Assembly (NCBI GenBank): GCA_013399855.1
Contig: VXAY01002475.1
Span: 2,032,965 to 2,096,964 of the forward strand
DNA: 64,000 nucleotides
DNA from: Oxyruncus cristatus
Lineage: Eukaryota; Chordata; Aves; Passeriformes; Cotingidae
Reading direction: 5' to 3'
Shown: positions 48,490-61,720 of the stretch, one piece after another
Layout of the letters: the number at the start of each line of letters is the position of its first letter
How positions within the stretch are numbered: position 1 is the first letter of the stretch
Translations under genes and position numbers: made by a program
Notes under the pieces: model-generated
What the model was told of the DNA's origin: nothing
The model's input: only the letters and a program-made list of their open reading frames with translations
The model's database searches: none

Positions 48490-51400
48490 GACTGTTTAAC
48501 ATTTTTATTACATAAATTCCAGCATGCAATAGAACATTACTGGGTACTGCTAATAATGGTGTGCATTTCAGATGTATTCTCTTTTTGTCATGAAACCCCT
48601 TAAACCATATTCTAATAACTGTGTACAAGATAAAATTGGAAAGAAGCATCACATTCAACAACCAGAAGAAATATCTCTGTAGTGCTTTTTGTTGTTTCTG
48701 TTTTCATCTAAAGTAACCACCAGACATTTCAGTTCCTTCAAGGAAAAACAATCCATGTCTCCTGTGATAACCCAAACGTGCAAACACGCTGATAAATAAG
48801 ATACATTTACAGTTCTTTTATTACTGTATTCTATGACAGGATCAAATAAACAGTATTTTGTGGAACATTACAACTTACAAAAAAGCTAAGCTACTGTCCA
48901 AAGATGCTGAAAAATTCCAGTATAAATACACTTTATTTTCAGCTGGCTCATGGATGATTAGGGCATCCCCACAGTTTGACAATTTTCATATAATACTATG
49001 AAGAATTTCATGATTTTCCTTCATCTCACTGCTGCTGCCAGCTCAATACATCTTTTTCTAGTAAAAATTATACAAATCTATGGTTTTTACTCTTCTCATA
49101 CACCATAAATCCTCAAGATAGTTTCATATATGTTAACTACAATCTTTCTTCCCCCTATCACCCCTCCCTGGAGTTCAACCAGCAAAACCTCAGATATATT
49201 GCACAGAAGAGGAGCGGAACATAAGGAAACATCACTTTGGTGAGATTTGAGTAATTTCTATTTATAAATATCTACCTGTATTTCTTTCTCATAAACAATA
49301 GTGAAAGACCAGGAAAAGGTTGGGTCATCAACTGGCATCTGTTTCTCTGCATGAGATGTCCCAAGAGAATAATATTTACTGAGCAAACATGAGTTACATG
49401 ATGGACCATAATGTAGAGTTTTCAAATTGTCTTGGCAGCTGTTCACCTGTTGAATAGCTCTGTGACTTTTTGAGGAATTATTTGCTTGATCCTGTCAAGG
49501 CAAAAGAAAGAATTTTGATATATACAAAAAGCCATCTATGCTTTTCTCTTTAATAATCCCCCTTCACAATATACTCATTTATGAAGCCTGACTTTACTGA
49601 TGAGAAGGGACAGGCAGATCTTTGGCCTTAAGAGTTTGTATCTGCCTTTTTTTTTTTTTTCAGAGGACTTTCTTTGGGTTAGATATCTGATTTTTCCTGC
49701 TTTGCTTATCCTCAAGATATTCCCATTGCTCCCTGGGCCTCCTGGCAGCCCGGCTGCCACGAGTTTGTTGATTCGTCTGTTAGAAGGGAGGCTCAAGAAG
49801 AACATCCAAAACGTGTGTGCCCTCCTTATCCCTTCCCATGGTTCCCAGTGACCATCAATCCAGGACCCACCACTGGGATTACCCTCCAGCCTCAGTCCAA
49901 ACTGGGGATGATGGTGGCAGGGCATGCTGGTCCCTGCCTGCTCCCTTAGGGCACTGGGGAGGAAAATCCAAATACAACTTAAATGTTCTTGTAAAGCTGG
50001 AAATCCCACCAAAACTCATTTTCTTGGTGTTCTTTTCTCCTCTGCTCCTTTTTAATTTTTCCACTAGTAGTGTAAATTTTTATGAGAAAAGGCTACCAAA
50101 AGAAGATAATACATTTTTTTAGTGGGCCACTGCCTGCCATTTCCCCTGTTCTGCTATTACACATAGGGGTTTATTCTCCTTTAAAAATTCTGGTTACTGT
50201 CCTTATGCTTCCTTTATTTCTGAATTTAATTTTTATCTGCTCTGATTATTTGAGCAATAAAATTTTCTTTGTATGGGTTTTTTTTTTGTTTGGGGTTTTT
50301 TTGGCATAAAGAGAAGAAATATAGTTCTTTGTAGTCTATCCCAGTAAGAAACTTTTGCATGCAAGGAATACTTACTATGTTTTGAAAAACAAACAAAGAA
50401 ATGAAGAATATCCTCCAGTTAAGAGCGCAGTCCCTCAAACAGAGGGCCTGTGCCAGGGCTAAGGGATACCTTTGTCATGAACTTAACTTCCGTAACTTTG
50501 AAAAGCATTCAGAACACAAAATATGTTTTACTTAAAAAATTTAATCCAGATTAAATGCAGAAGATTGAAGCAAACTCTCACTGGAGAGAGATTTGTGTTT
50601 TTGATCCACAGTCCTAAAGTGAGCTGTGTGAAGTCCCCAGAGATGACAGCAAGAGTCCCAAAAGCTTGGAGGTGTCATTTTGCAGGACCATGACCCCGAG
50701 ACTGAGATTCTGCAAAGAACTTTTTGAAACGCATCAAAAAGCTTTTTTTTCTATTCCTAAACTGTATTGTGGATCCAAACCTGATCCTAAATTAGGTACA
50801 CACATCTGATGACTTAAAACACACAATCTGCGTGTGGAAGAGACTAAAACCTTGTATTTCTAATTTTGACAAATAGTTATATTTTGTTCTCCCTGCCATG
50901 AGTTAGGGCACACTATCGTTCTTTGTTTCTAGCAAGTAACTGAAGTATTATTAAGATTTTCTTTCCATTTTCTCAGAACTCCCCAGGGTCTATAGTTTTC
51001 TTTGCGGAAACAGTTGCCATTAAATATGCTGTATGTCAATGCAGCAGTGAGGTGGTTAATTTTGACTGAATATTATGCTATATAACCACTTGGCATTTAA
51101 CTTGAAAAATGACTTTCTGCTTCACCTGTCAGCAGCCCAGTTCTCATCAAATAAGTGAGTGAGAAAAATTTTTAAATTTCAATTTCCTGATGCTATTAGA
51201 CACTACTTCTTCCATACTTAAACAGTTTAGCAGTGCATGTACATGTTTTGGTATTCATGCCATGCATCACACTACATGCTATTACAATAGCTTTTTTGTT
51301 TAAAGGGTAAAGAGATGCATGGATCTTTATCTTGGGGTTAGGAAAATGTATTGCAGGAACATGGCCAATCAGGTTTCTGAATAACTTTGTAACATAGTAC

Positions 51401-52173
51401 CATAACCCTGATGCAGTGCAAGGAATTTAAAATACTAGGTGCCTACAACTCCACGGAAAGAAAGCATTCTAGATGGAGACACCAGCACAGCAATCCTGCA
51501 CTACACTTCCTCAGAAAACTGGTACCTCATGGAGTATTTGTCTGTTTTATTCTGTCAACTTCCAGGCACATAATTTTGATAAATCCTCCAAAATAATTTT
51601 TTTTTGTATTTTCAGAGTATTTTAGAGATTTAAAGTATTGTAATTTTACATTAATGCTGTGTTTTCTTTGTTTCTGTTTCAAATACAAGACCGGTTTTCA
51701 CTGGTGGTTAATATATCCCCAAACAGTAAGTATTGCATTGATAGAGGGAAGGCACAAATGAGATTTCCCCATTTCCTTTTCATTTCTTATGCTACTTCAC
51801 ACAGTTTTCATTTTGCCATTAGTAAGTCTGGAGACATTTTACTCAGGTGAAAAAATGCATCATCTCTGCTGTATTTCCCTTTAATTTTTTGCATTATTTT
51901 TATTGCACATAACAATATGTGTAAAACCATAGTTATATAGTAGCAAACATCAAACATAATTTTAAATTATAATTTAGTGTAGCTGTGAGCTGGTATCACT
52001 GAAGTCACTATTATTTGTTTATTCATTTGGTTAGTCTTGACAATTGACTTACAGAAACAGTATGGACAGCAGCATTTACTGTTTTAAAAATAGATATACA
52101 GCAGACAGGTGCTACTTAGGGATCCAGGGGTGAAAATCACATGCTGGTGTTTTAAGTCATGCATATAGTGAAT
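48490..52173. other. Non-coding stretch, AT-rich
   Basis: No gene is recognised. AT-rich blocks at 48490-49140 and 50500-52080 look like conserved non-coding DNA. It includes a 14-nt T run (49647-49660). At 51690-51730 an AAATACAAG acceptor-like end and CCAAACA/GTAAGTA bracket only 36 bp; I do not call an exon. Confidence 0.45.
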
Positions 52174-55100
52174 AAAAAAAAAAAAAGCAGTGTGGGGGTA
52201 AATTCTACTAGTTTTAAGAAAGTAGCAAGTTATGGATTGGATTAATCTGTCTAGTATTTCCATTTTATTGTAGTGTAACTTTGCTGAAATGAAGAAAGTT
52301 TCATCAGCTTGAACAAGGCATAAAGTCCAACCATGAATCAGGCCCAACATTAAAAGAACTGCAGAACTGCCAGGTGTTTTTTAAGTGTCTCTATTCCTGG
52401 TAACAGTCTTCAGGGGTTTTAGTTTTTCCAAAAAATGTGGTTTTTCCATCTTGCACCAGATCTCCACAGCAGAAGCCGTGGAGAAGAACAGCCCCAGCTT
52501 ATGCTTCTGCTTGGAGCACCACAGGGATCTTCTGCCTTGGTGTGTGTTTGTAGACACAAAACCACGTCTGGGAGGGAGCACAGTCTCCTGAACTTTGGAT
52601 ACAAATTTGTAAGAAGGCAAGGTTGTAAGCAGGTGAGAATATTAAATGTACCTTGTACCACGTGGAAATAAGGATAGCGGCTTAGTGACAGTGACAATAG
52701 AAACACCATGCCCTTAGGGTTGATTACAGTTATGCTTTCAAATTTAAAGGGATAACTATCTAATGCAACAGCAGTAGACACTTCTAACCTGTGGGTAAAT
52801 TAGCATACTGCTTGTATAATGTTGGGTAGATATTAACTTGGATTGTTAATAGATAATACTTGGATTGCCCTGCCTCATAAAATCATTCATTGAGCAGGGT
52901 TTGCTCTTCTTCTCCATCCCTGCCAGCATGGAGGTGCAGTGCGGGATGTCCCCTTTGGTGGCCTGATTTTTCTCCACAGAAGTGTCTGCTCTGCTTTCCC
53001 AGGCTGAGAAATGTGGAAACTTGCCGGTAGCTGTGGCATTCTCTGTGTAAAGAAGGGCACATTTTACTATGCTGGTAGAAATGAGATTATTTTTTTTTCA
53101 TCTTCTACTTATAAATGTACACACATTTAGGATTATGTTTTATAGGGTCTGCCCGTGAGCATAGAGGGAATCCTGCAGGACTCCACAACCTATGGACAGT
53201 TACTTCTGCTGCTGACTGGGACTGAATATCATATCCCTGTGGTAGTTTGTGCTCCGAAATCCTCAAGGCAAGAGCACAAGCTCTACAACCACCCCCCCCT
53301 CATAAAATCATCTGCATTAAAACAGGGTGTGGGTTGAAAATTGAATCTTTCAGTGTTAGCCAGGTGCTCCAAGGGTGACAGGAGTTTTGAAGCCATTCAT
53401 GGTGGCTTTTGGAGTCCCTGTGCAGCCCGTGCACAGGTGAGGGTCTGTGAGAGCTGGACACTGCTTGTTTCCCAAGAGCTTGTAGGAATCCATTTGGCAG
53501 TGGCCACAGGGGAGAGCAAAAGTAACAAGGAGAGATGTGTCAGTTGTTTTCAGATCAGTCCCAGGGTCAGGGCAGAACAGGACTGGTATAGATGAAAGCA
53601 GAAAGTTAAAGCAGCAAGGTGCTAAAATCTTTGAGCTATCCCAGGGGAAATCTTTGGCCACAGAGAAGAGTGAGTTTGGTGTTGCACCCATGCCAAGCAG
53701 CCCTTCTGGGAGGTGGCTTCATTAGCATCAGCTTTGCAGTGCCCAAGGCACAACGCACGGACACTGCCCTTCCTTAACAGGGACCACAGAGCCCACTAAA
53801 ATAACGTTCCATGTGCCAACGTGTCCTGCAGAGGCCTGTGGAGGGATGATAATGGCTGTAAGACTTGTCAAAGTCTAATTAGTTGCTCACAGAAGAGAGA
53901 TTTCAATTTTTTTGGCCAAATCTTTTTTGTTTGGAAAGATCCCAAGCCCCTGCTTCCTGGGAGCTTGCCTTAGCTGTTAAATCCACAAAGGGCTGCTCTG
54001 TTGGATGACAGATTTTATTTTTAATTTTTTTTTCAATAATATTCTGCTTTACAATGGCATTTTTTTTTCAAGGTTAAGTAAATGATAATTAGAGTTGAGG
54101 ATGTTCTAACCCAATGGGTTGTATGGGATGTTTCCTCACTGACCTCCTTCATGTCAGCACCAAGGGGAGTGAATTCATATATCACTGCAAAAAGCTCACG
54201 AGTCCCCTTGAAGCATTATGAAAATTGCTGTGCACAGCTATTTTGTTTCTGAAAGACAAATTCTGTGCAAAAGGTGAGAGACAACAGGTGAACAGACATG
54301 GTGCTATTGTGGCAGTGCGGGTCTGTACATCATCAGGTCCTGTACGTTTGGCGGGAGCATCAGGCAAGCGTCGGTCAGTCCTGTCTCCTCCAGCCACAGA
54401 TTCAGACAGAGAAGTGCCCAAATATCCTTATGCAAAATCCCAGGCTCTCCAAATTGAGATTCATTAGTCCCACATGATCATATTCTTTGAAATCACAAGA
54501 CTGGCACTGTTGATGGCTGAAGTCGCAGAGGTTCATGGTGTGAATGAGACCAGCATCTGGCTTGAGGTCCCCAGACCTGCTGTGTGTTGAGTTGACTCAT
54601 GTGGGAACCTGGGGTAAGCATGCCCTGCAGAGTTCATGGTCAAAATCTAACTGGTCTGGCTTCACAAACGATCAGCTGAAAGGAAAATGCTTGCAAATGC
54701 TCTGATTCCCTCTCAGTGCAATAAAGTAGGGAGAAAGACCGTATCTCCTAGTTCTGTTGTCATCCGTTAACATCTCATCCATTACACATTTCTTTAATCA
54801 TTGGAGGGTATTTGCAAATATTTAAAAATGCTTTCTCTTCCTTCAGGACTTTTTATACTGGGTTTTATGGAAGGTTTATAATAGAGCAAATAACAGTTTG
54901 GATGAAATTCTGGGAATTCTTCTGCAGTGTGCTTCTGCATGATAATCATTATGAGATTGCTTCCCCACTGCTCGCTTAATGCAGCTGTCCAAGTTTTGTA
55001 TTTAGTGCGAATCCAATTTGTTTTAAGAAATTAACAAAACAAATACTTAAGTACTGTGCTGAACCTATCGTAAAGTTTTTATTCATTTTGGTGAGAAGGA

Positions 55101-56025
55101 AAAAAGCATTATAGTGCTTATGGAACAGCCTTTGAAGCCACATTTATGAAATTGAATCCCTACCAAAATAATTTGCTCATGTTAATACAGATGCCGTATG
55201 GCATTGAAACAATTACTCTGTTGGTTTTGTCTCCAAATTGTGTCGAACTTTGCTGTGGCAGTGGGCTGGTATCTGCTCAGAGAGGCAGGCTGAGTGCCGG
55301 GTTATAGCAACAATGCCCCTGATCTGCAGAGATGGTGATGGGACCTGTGTGGTCCTTGGGTACAGTAGCAATATTTATGCTCCTCAGAGGAAGGAGTGCC
55401 CTGGCACTCACTGACAGGGCTGTCCAGTCCTCCTGTCCTTTCTGTAGCCCAGCACATGAGATAATTTCTGTGCTCTTCAGGGCAGGCACTGTTTGTTAAT
55501 CCCTGTGAACTCGGTCGCTGTGGCATCACTCCTCTGAATGTCCTTTGCTTTAAAGCACAGGGGAAAAAACAGGTCTTTCTGGTCACAGGAGCACTGTGCA
55601 TATTGTACTGGGCTTTCCAGCTCATTTCTCTCCTAGTGTAGCCTCTGGAAAACTTCCTTCCTCCAGCTCAGTGGTGGCAGTAACTCTGCAGCAGGTCCTG
55701 GTGACTTGCTGTGCTGGGTGTCATTGCAATCCCCCCCTTCAGCCCCAGGACCTGCTGCACCAGGGACTGGCTCTGCTCTCTACCTTCATCCTCTCAAAAT
55801 TGTGCAGATTTGGGTCTTTTTGCTTTTGTGCACTTGTAGGATCAGTTTTCCCCTGGAACAGTCTGTCTTTTGCTACCAAATTCTGAGCTCTCTCTTCAGG
55901 ATAACTGGAATAGTCAGGCATCCCTGTTTTTCTCAGGTATCTGCTGGCATTTTTGAAAAATGGCACCTGTAATTGTGCTCCTGGGTAATAGGTATGTAAC
56001 AGGAAATAGAGGTGCATCTGAGAGG
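52174..56025. other. Non-coding stretch, no gene seen
   Basis: No gene is recognised. It opens with a 13-nt A run (52174-52186). 53150-53730 and 55240-55800 are GC-richer with overlapping frames on both strands and no known domain. 54318-54375 has a small cluster of five CpG. 54660-55240 is AT-rich and looks like conserved non-coding DNA. Confidence 0.5.
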
Positions 56026-56102
56026 TTTGTTGGTTGTTGTTTTGTTTTGTTTGTTTTTTGTTTGGTTTTGTTTTGTTTTGTTTTGTTTTTTGGTGTTTTT
56101 TT
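56026..56102. repeat. TTTTG simple repeat
   Basis: A T-rich run with repeated TTTTG units, similar in type to 3988-4050. It encodes a hydrophobic Phe/Val/Leu/Cys run in one frame that should not be taken for a membrane segment. Confidence 0.9.
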
Positions 56103-57526
56103 CAAGGAGAAAATACTTGCTAATGGCAAAAATTCAGAGTTTAAAGGTAATACCTGATACCAACTTTCACCAAGTTTTGTTTAAGGTAGAGAGAAGGTCC
56201 TGGATCTCACAGCCTTCCACACTGTTGGATGAGACTCGTGCCAAGCTCATACCCAGCAGGTTACATTTGGCTGTGCTTGGCAGCCCATGGTTTTTATTTC
56301 TCTTCTAAAAGTCTTTGTACAAAAAAAACCCCAAAACTCCCAAAACCCCCAAACACTAAACACTAGACCTCAGCATTTTCCCCCTACGTGTGATCGTAAA
56401 CCTTTCATTCTTGCTTCCTTATGGGTATCCCTGCACTTGACCAGGGAGCCAGAGCAGTACCCATACACCGGACTCTGTTTTTATGAGGGTAAACAATAAC
56501 CTGTGAGACAGGAATGAGCAATGGGCAGTTCTGAAGAGTCCTTTAACTCTCCCCAAATTCCTCTCAGACAATAGCTTGTGTGTGTTTTCAGAATATGAAC
56601 CCTGTGCCAGTGAAATTAGCAGGGTGTGCCCGTGGAGCCCTTTTCACACCCCACAGTCGGCACAGGCAGGTGGGGGCTCCCAGGGAAAGGCCGTGGAAGC
56701 ACAGAGTTTGGGCACCAGTTTAAATCTGTGATGGCAACAGGTGACAATTTCTTCAGGGGAATGAAGGAGGTGGGACTGATGATTTGGCTTTGCCTTTTGG
56801 GGAGGAATGGAGTTTGGAGGGCTTTTTTTGCTTCTCACTGCACAGGGCAGGGCAGCATGTCCAGGGCTCAGTAAGCCCCTGGACCTCCCAGAAACATAGC
56901 AGGGTTGCACTTCTGGTAAAAGTTTTTTTGTTGTTGTTATTGTTGTTTATTTTGGGTGGTTTTTTTTCCTCCCTCTTAGTGATGCAAACTCCTTTCTAGC
57001 TGCTTGTTGCTTCACAGTTAGAAAATCTTCTCTGGGCAGTGAAAAGACAAAACAAGATTTCTGGCAATGGGAAGTCCTGCTGGTTTCTGAATCTGGGGCT
57101 TTAAAATCTTTCTTAGTCTGGTGGTCAAGTGTCTGAATCAGAATACATAAATTTCAGATACTTTCCCTGCCTGTCCATTAATAACTCCGGGTGAAAGAGC
57201 GAAGCACACTTGGCTTTAATCCACAGCACAACTTGCCTGGCTCCAAACATTTCAGTCACAAGGGCTTTAACCGTAGAAATAGGTCTGTAGGTCTGCAAAT
57301 ACCTATGACTTCAAGATCAGTCTGTTTGTATGTTAATGTACACCAAGTTGCTTCTGTGTGAGTGTTGTCAGAGTTTGCTCCCTCTCCTTGGAGAAACAAA
57401 CAGTGCAGAAGTTTCCTCCCCGTGACGCTGACAGGGATGTGATCCTCCCCTCCATGTGGCTGCTTAATAACTCTCTTGCTACGTTGTGTGTTGGATGCTA
57501 ACAGCAGGAAGCATTATTTTAGAAGA
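56103..57526. other. Non-coding stretch, no gene seen
   Basis: No gene is recognised. A T/G-rich low-complexity patch lies at 56923-56972. Frames at 56626-56999 have no known domain. Confidence 0.5.
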
Positions 57527-57634
57527 TTTAAATTAGCAGATTTTATTTACCACACCAGTATTCTCACGAGGCATCTCACTTCTATCTAAAAGGGTTTTAA
57601 ATTATCAGCTTTTATTTATCACAATGGTATGCTC
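57527..57634. repeat. Diverged tandem repeat, 69-bp period
   Basis: 57527-57565 and 57596-57634 align without gaps over 39 bp with seven mismatches. Both begin TTTAAATTA and include a TTTTATTTA core followed by YCACA; a third half-match, GATTTATCACAC, follows at 57638-57649. TTTAT-type cores are bound by posterior Hox and Cdx proteins, so an old duplicated binding module is possible. Confidence 0.7.
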
Positions 57635-60600
57635 CTGATTTATCACACTTTCCTGTGTCTTATTTACTCAGCCCAATATGGCATAAAAATAGCTGTGTAA
57701 TATAGAGAACTCAGAAACACTTGTGAATTTTCTGAAAGCAGGGGAAAATTGAAAACAGTTGAAAATATCAAAGAAACATTAACTGATACAACTTTTGAGT
57801 CTACTTTTGACTGTACCTGCTATGGACAGAAATCAGGACAAGAGGACCTAATTTAACAACTTTGACAGTGCTTAGGAAAGCAGGATTTGAATAGAAGTCT
57901 CAAATTTGAGGCACTTTAGCTGTAGTTAAGGCTCTATATTAAGGCTATAACAATTGCAAGACAAACTGGTAGGAGCTTTTGGGTTTGTGCCTTTCAGTGG
58001 GCTGTTGTCTAATTTCAGATGTCATTTCAGTTAAATCCCTGCATAAAAAACCTTTAAGAGTATCTCATTTGACTTTTTTCATCTCTGTAACTGCTTCCCT
58101 TTTTTTTCTGCTTATGAAAACATCAAAAGGAATTCAGGCTCCCTTGGTCATAGTCTGGACATCACGTTTTTATAGGAACAAAGAAAGATGTGGTGTGCCC
58201 TTCACACATGCTCATATTAAAAATTTATTAGGGAAGTCTCAACATTTTTCAATTATTAGGCAGATTTTAAGGCTCTGTAAGTAGTACAGTAGTAGTAAAT
58301 GCCACCTGATATTTCACAGAAATATTCTAAATAAAAACACTGTTTGATTGCAAGGGGGAGCAGAACCTCCAGGAACATATCTTCATTTTTGGTAGTTTAG
58401 TCCACAGTAACAAAAACCACATTGTACCAATCAGATATTTAATGAGCCTCTAACTCCATTTCTACCTTATCCCAAAGGTATAGCAAATAGTGCTGCTTTT
58501 TTAAAATATCAAGAAAACATCATTTGCTCTAAAATGTCCCTAAAAGCAGGTCTAAATTGCCAATAAAGGCTAGGTAATTGTATCAGCATGGATCAGAAAG
58601 CATTTCTCAGAACTGATGAAATAGTTTGCGGTATTGCAGAACCTGAATGATGCTCTCTGTACATTACACTGGAAATATCAGAGACTGGTCTCAGTTTAAT
58701 TTGCTCACTACTGTGTATTTTGGATTCTCAGGAAATATTTCTCACTAATGTCATTCTGTTTTTCTTTAAATGTAATTTGTTTGGGGGAAGTCAGACAATT
58801 TCTGCAATCATGGGTTCACTTGGAAGAACTTTTTGGTGGGTTTTTTTTTGATTACCGAAAACTATTTTTCCAAGAAAATTGCATGTTTGAAAGTTCTCAA
58901 ATCCTGTATTCCTTATTGTGTTCAAGATTTTAAACATTTCAAATTTGAAAAATAATAATTTGCAAGATTGTTGCCCAGCTTATCAGCTCTGTCTCAGTAG
59001 TTATACAATCATTTGACAACCAAACACACATACAGTATAAATATTTAAGAAAAAGTAAATTCCATTAAGCTGCAGTGTGATAGATGCAGTAGTAGGTACT
59101 TATCTTTGAAATATTAAACTCTAGACATTTATATCCATACAAAAAAGAGTTTCCTGCCATTTGATGAGAGTTATGTGCCTGGCACTAATAAAATATTAAA
59201 CTCCAATTTAAAAGATAAGTATCTTACCCACTTTTTCCATAATAAAACATTTTACAGTGCATATGAGAGCTAATATGCATCAGAATTTCCATACAATACT
59301 GTATTTACAAACTTTCATAGAAGTTTTGTGTCTGCATTTATTAGTTGCTGGCTCTATTTAAGCACTTATTATTTCATATAATGACATTGTGTGTTTCAAT
59401 AATGCATGATAGAAGGTGTGCAAACAGGCTTTGTTTTTTGTAGTGGAGTTTTCTTTTGTTACAGGCGGCTGCTGCTAGTTAATTAAATGTAGATAGCCCC
59501 TGAAAATTGCATTATCCCTTTTCTGTCCCTATTATATAAATTAATGTCAAACTGATGCAATGTTTCATGTTTAAAATAATAGATACATGTGTTAAAAATT
59601 ATAGCCTGCAGTTTTCTTGTTTGACAGTGTATTATTTTCAACTGGAAATGTCAGTTTCTAACCTTCTGTCAAGAATATTTTGCAAAGGGCAGTAAGCATT
59701 AAGTGTTAGTTATCAAATATAGTGTCTTTTGAAACTTGAACAATACTATTTGTGGAGGAAAAGTCATAATACAGCGAGTTTCTATTTTGAAAATAATCTC
59801 ATAAAATGAGATGATCAACAGATGGTTACCACTAAAAGGAAAAGTTCTTTTATATGAAGAAAAGTTACCTTTTCCTGCAGATGAATTTCAGTGTCACCTC
59901 TCTGTTTTCAGCAAGTGGCTCTTTCTGCCTTTTCTTTTCCAACTCTTTATATAAAGGGTGTGTTAAATTCAATTTTTTTTTCTTTTTTTTTTACTCTCTG
60001 GTATCATCCCATGAAGTCACCTGAAAGCTGCAAAAGCATTAATATGTTCTTCAGTGTCCTATCAAACTCCACCATCTCCCAGCTTTGCTTCACTACCTTA
60101 ATTGAGCGATATCATATCGATTTCATTAAAAGAAGCTGTACAGTTAGGGCGCTTTTTCCTGTTCTCATAATTATCCCCTTTTACAATTTACAAAAATATT
60201 TCATTAGAGTCTTTGTACTACAGCTTTTTGTATTGTGATCAATGTCAGTAGACAACTGCCTTTTTTTAATTACTGAACTGGGTGATTAGAGTTAATAAGC
60301 TATGAGATGTAAATACTGCCATTTCAAATAAACAAGAAAGCACTTAGAAACCAAAACAAAGCCTCTCACTGAACTCAGGCACAACGTACTCTGAGAGATA
60401 GGTGGTACAAGTGATTCAGTACATGACTTGCTGTAAAGAAGGATGCACCTTATTATTTTAACCAGCAAAATCCAGCGGCAGGTTTTCAGGGTTTGAGATA
60501 TTCTTTTAAAAGGTGCAGCTTAAAAACGACCATATTTTCAGATCACAAAGGTCTTGTATATAAATTTTCTGCTTCCCAACTGAAGAGACAGTTTGGCTCT

Positions 60601-60846
60601 CGGAGAAATACTTCATAAAGAACAGCTCTGGTTTTCACTTTTCTTCTGTAAAGGACACTCTCCTGCTCTCAAAGGCAGCAGGTTTCCAAAAGGCCATCAA
60701 CCTTTGCTGTTACAAAGCAGCTTTTTTTACCTTTCTTTGTATATGCAGCATATAACATTCAAGATGTGCAATGGAAACTGAGGGTTTGGGTTAAGAACTA
60801 AGAAATAGTTGTTTTTTTAGAGCAGGAGGTACATGAAGGTATAATT
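57635..60846. other. AT-rich block resembling conserved non-coding DNA
   Basis: No gene is recognised. The sequence is almost continuously AT-rich and unique, with many TAATTA, TTAAT and TTTGCAT-like words. It contains the GATA-type repeat structure at 59097-59225. The plus-strand frame at 59891-60238 is a hydrophobic translation of T-rich DNA and not a credible protein. Confidence 0.4.
59097..59225. promoter_or_regulatory. Paired GATA-like sites with direct and inverted repeats
   Basis: TACTTATCT (59097-59105) has its exact reverse complement AGATAAGTA at 59213-59221. Between them AAATATTAAACTC occurs twice in direct orientation (59109-59121, 59191-59203). The right end itself is a palindrome of two GATA motifs, AAGATA-AG-TATCTT (59212-59225). 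The arrangement suggests a small regulatory module; function is inferred. Confidence 0.3.
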
Positions 60847-60874
60847 TATATATATAAATATATATATATATATA
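60847..60874. repeat. (TA)n microsatellite
   Basis: An alternating TA tract with two AAT interruptions; it can form a cruciform. Confidence 0.9.
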
Positions 60875-61332
60875 ATTCCACCTTATGGATCCTGATTTTT
60901 TTTCCTGCAAATTCTGTCCATACAGATGGCAAGGTGTATATACATGTGCACTTGTGCATCACTAATAACTTTACTGGCTTGTTTTTAAATAGGTTATAAC
61001 TATTATTTTGAGGAAGAGCTACTTGTAAGAAGGATGCATTTTTGTAGTTTCACGTGAACTTTTCATTAATTTCCTTACATCCCCATTTTTACTCTTTTCA
61101 GAAGGTATTAACATTGCAGTGTTTTGTAAACTCTTTAATAATAAAAAAACCTGTTACGATCACAAAGCTGGGGAAATGGTGCCTAATTGAGGACAGGATA
61201 AACTGCACTTAATATCTGTTGTCAACAGAGCAATTTGCCAGATGATGTCTTTAAATCCTCTCCTTAAATTGTTTCTGGTACAAATTATTGTATATTGTTA
61301 CATTCAAGAGTCTATTCCAAAGAGCTGCCTTT
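60875..61332. other. Non-coding stretch, no gene seen
   Basis: AT-rich unique sequence with no gene recognised. Confidence 0.5.
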
Positions 61333-61364
61333 AAAAAAAAAAGAAAAAAAAAAAAAGAGAGAGA
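61333..61364. repeat. A-rich / GA low-complexity tract
   Basis: Poly-A with single G interruptions passing into GAGAGAGA. Confidence 0.9.
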
Positions 61365-61399
61365 TTACAAAAACCCGCATCAGGATTTATTTAGCTTTT

Positions 61400-61720
61400 C
61401 TTCCGTGGAGGTCTCTGTGATCACTTTAGAGCGGTCTCCAGCAGCACAGTGCTACGAGAGCAGTGTGTGCTGCCTCTGTGATTCCATTAGCGCGGCTGCC
61501 CAGCGCTCTTACAAGGTTACATGTCTGTTGCCCCCAGGCACTGCTCACACCCAGCACAGTGGGACCAGGACCTTCTCCTTCCCTACGGCCTCTGGATGGG
61601 ATGTGGGGGACCCCAGGAGCTGGGACCACCCTCCCTCTGCCCCCCGTGCTGTGGCAGCGCTGCCCCAGGCGGGCACCCGCGTCCCTCCGTGGACTGCAGC
61701 TCCAGATCTCAAGGATCTTC
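61400..61720. other. GC-rich, CpG-containing patch
   Basis: This is GC-rich with roughly a dozen CpG, which is high for the window. It has three overlapping long open frames on the plus strand and one on the minus strand (longest 61288-61821, 177 codons). Simultaneous openness in several frames points to stop-codon depletion from composition. No domain is recognised. It might be a weak CpG island or a decayed exon of something unknown. Confidence 0.3.

Noticed and set aside
48296..48499. Repeated peptide phrase in an open frame
   Set aside because: It reflects the 45-bp DNA duplication, whose length is a multiple of three, and not a repeat protein.
51692..51727. 36-bp exon-like interval with GTAAGTA donor
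   Set aside because: It is too short, has a weak acceptor (AATACAAG) and the last exon base is A. Likely chance.
56012..56308. Apparent hydrophobic membrane protein segment
   Set aside because: The hydrophobic run is the translation of the TTTTG simple repeat.
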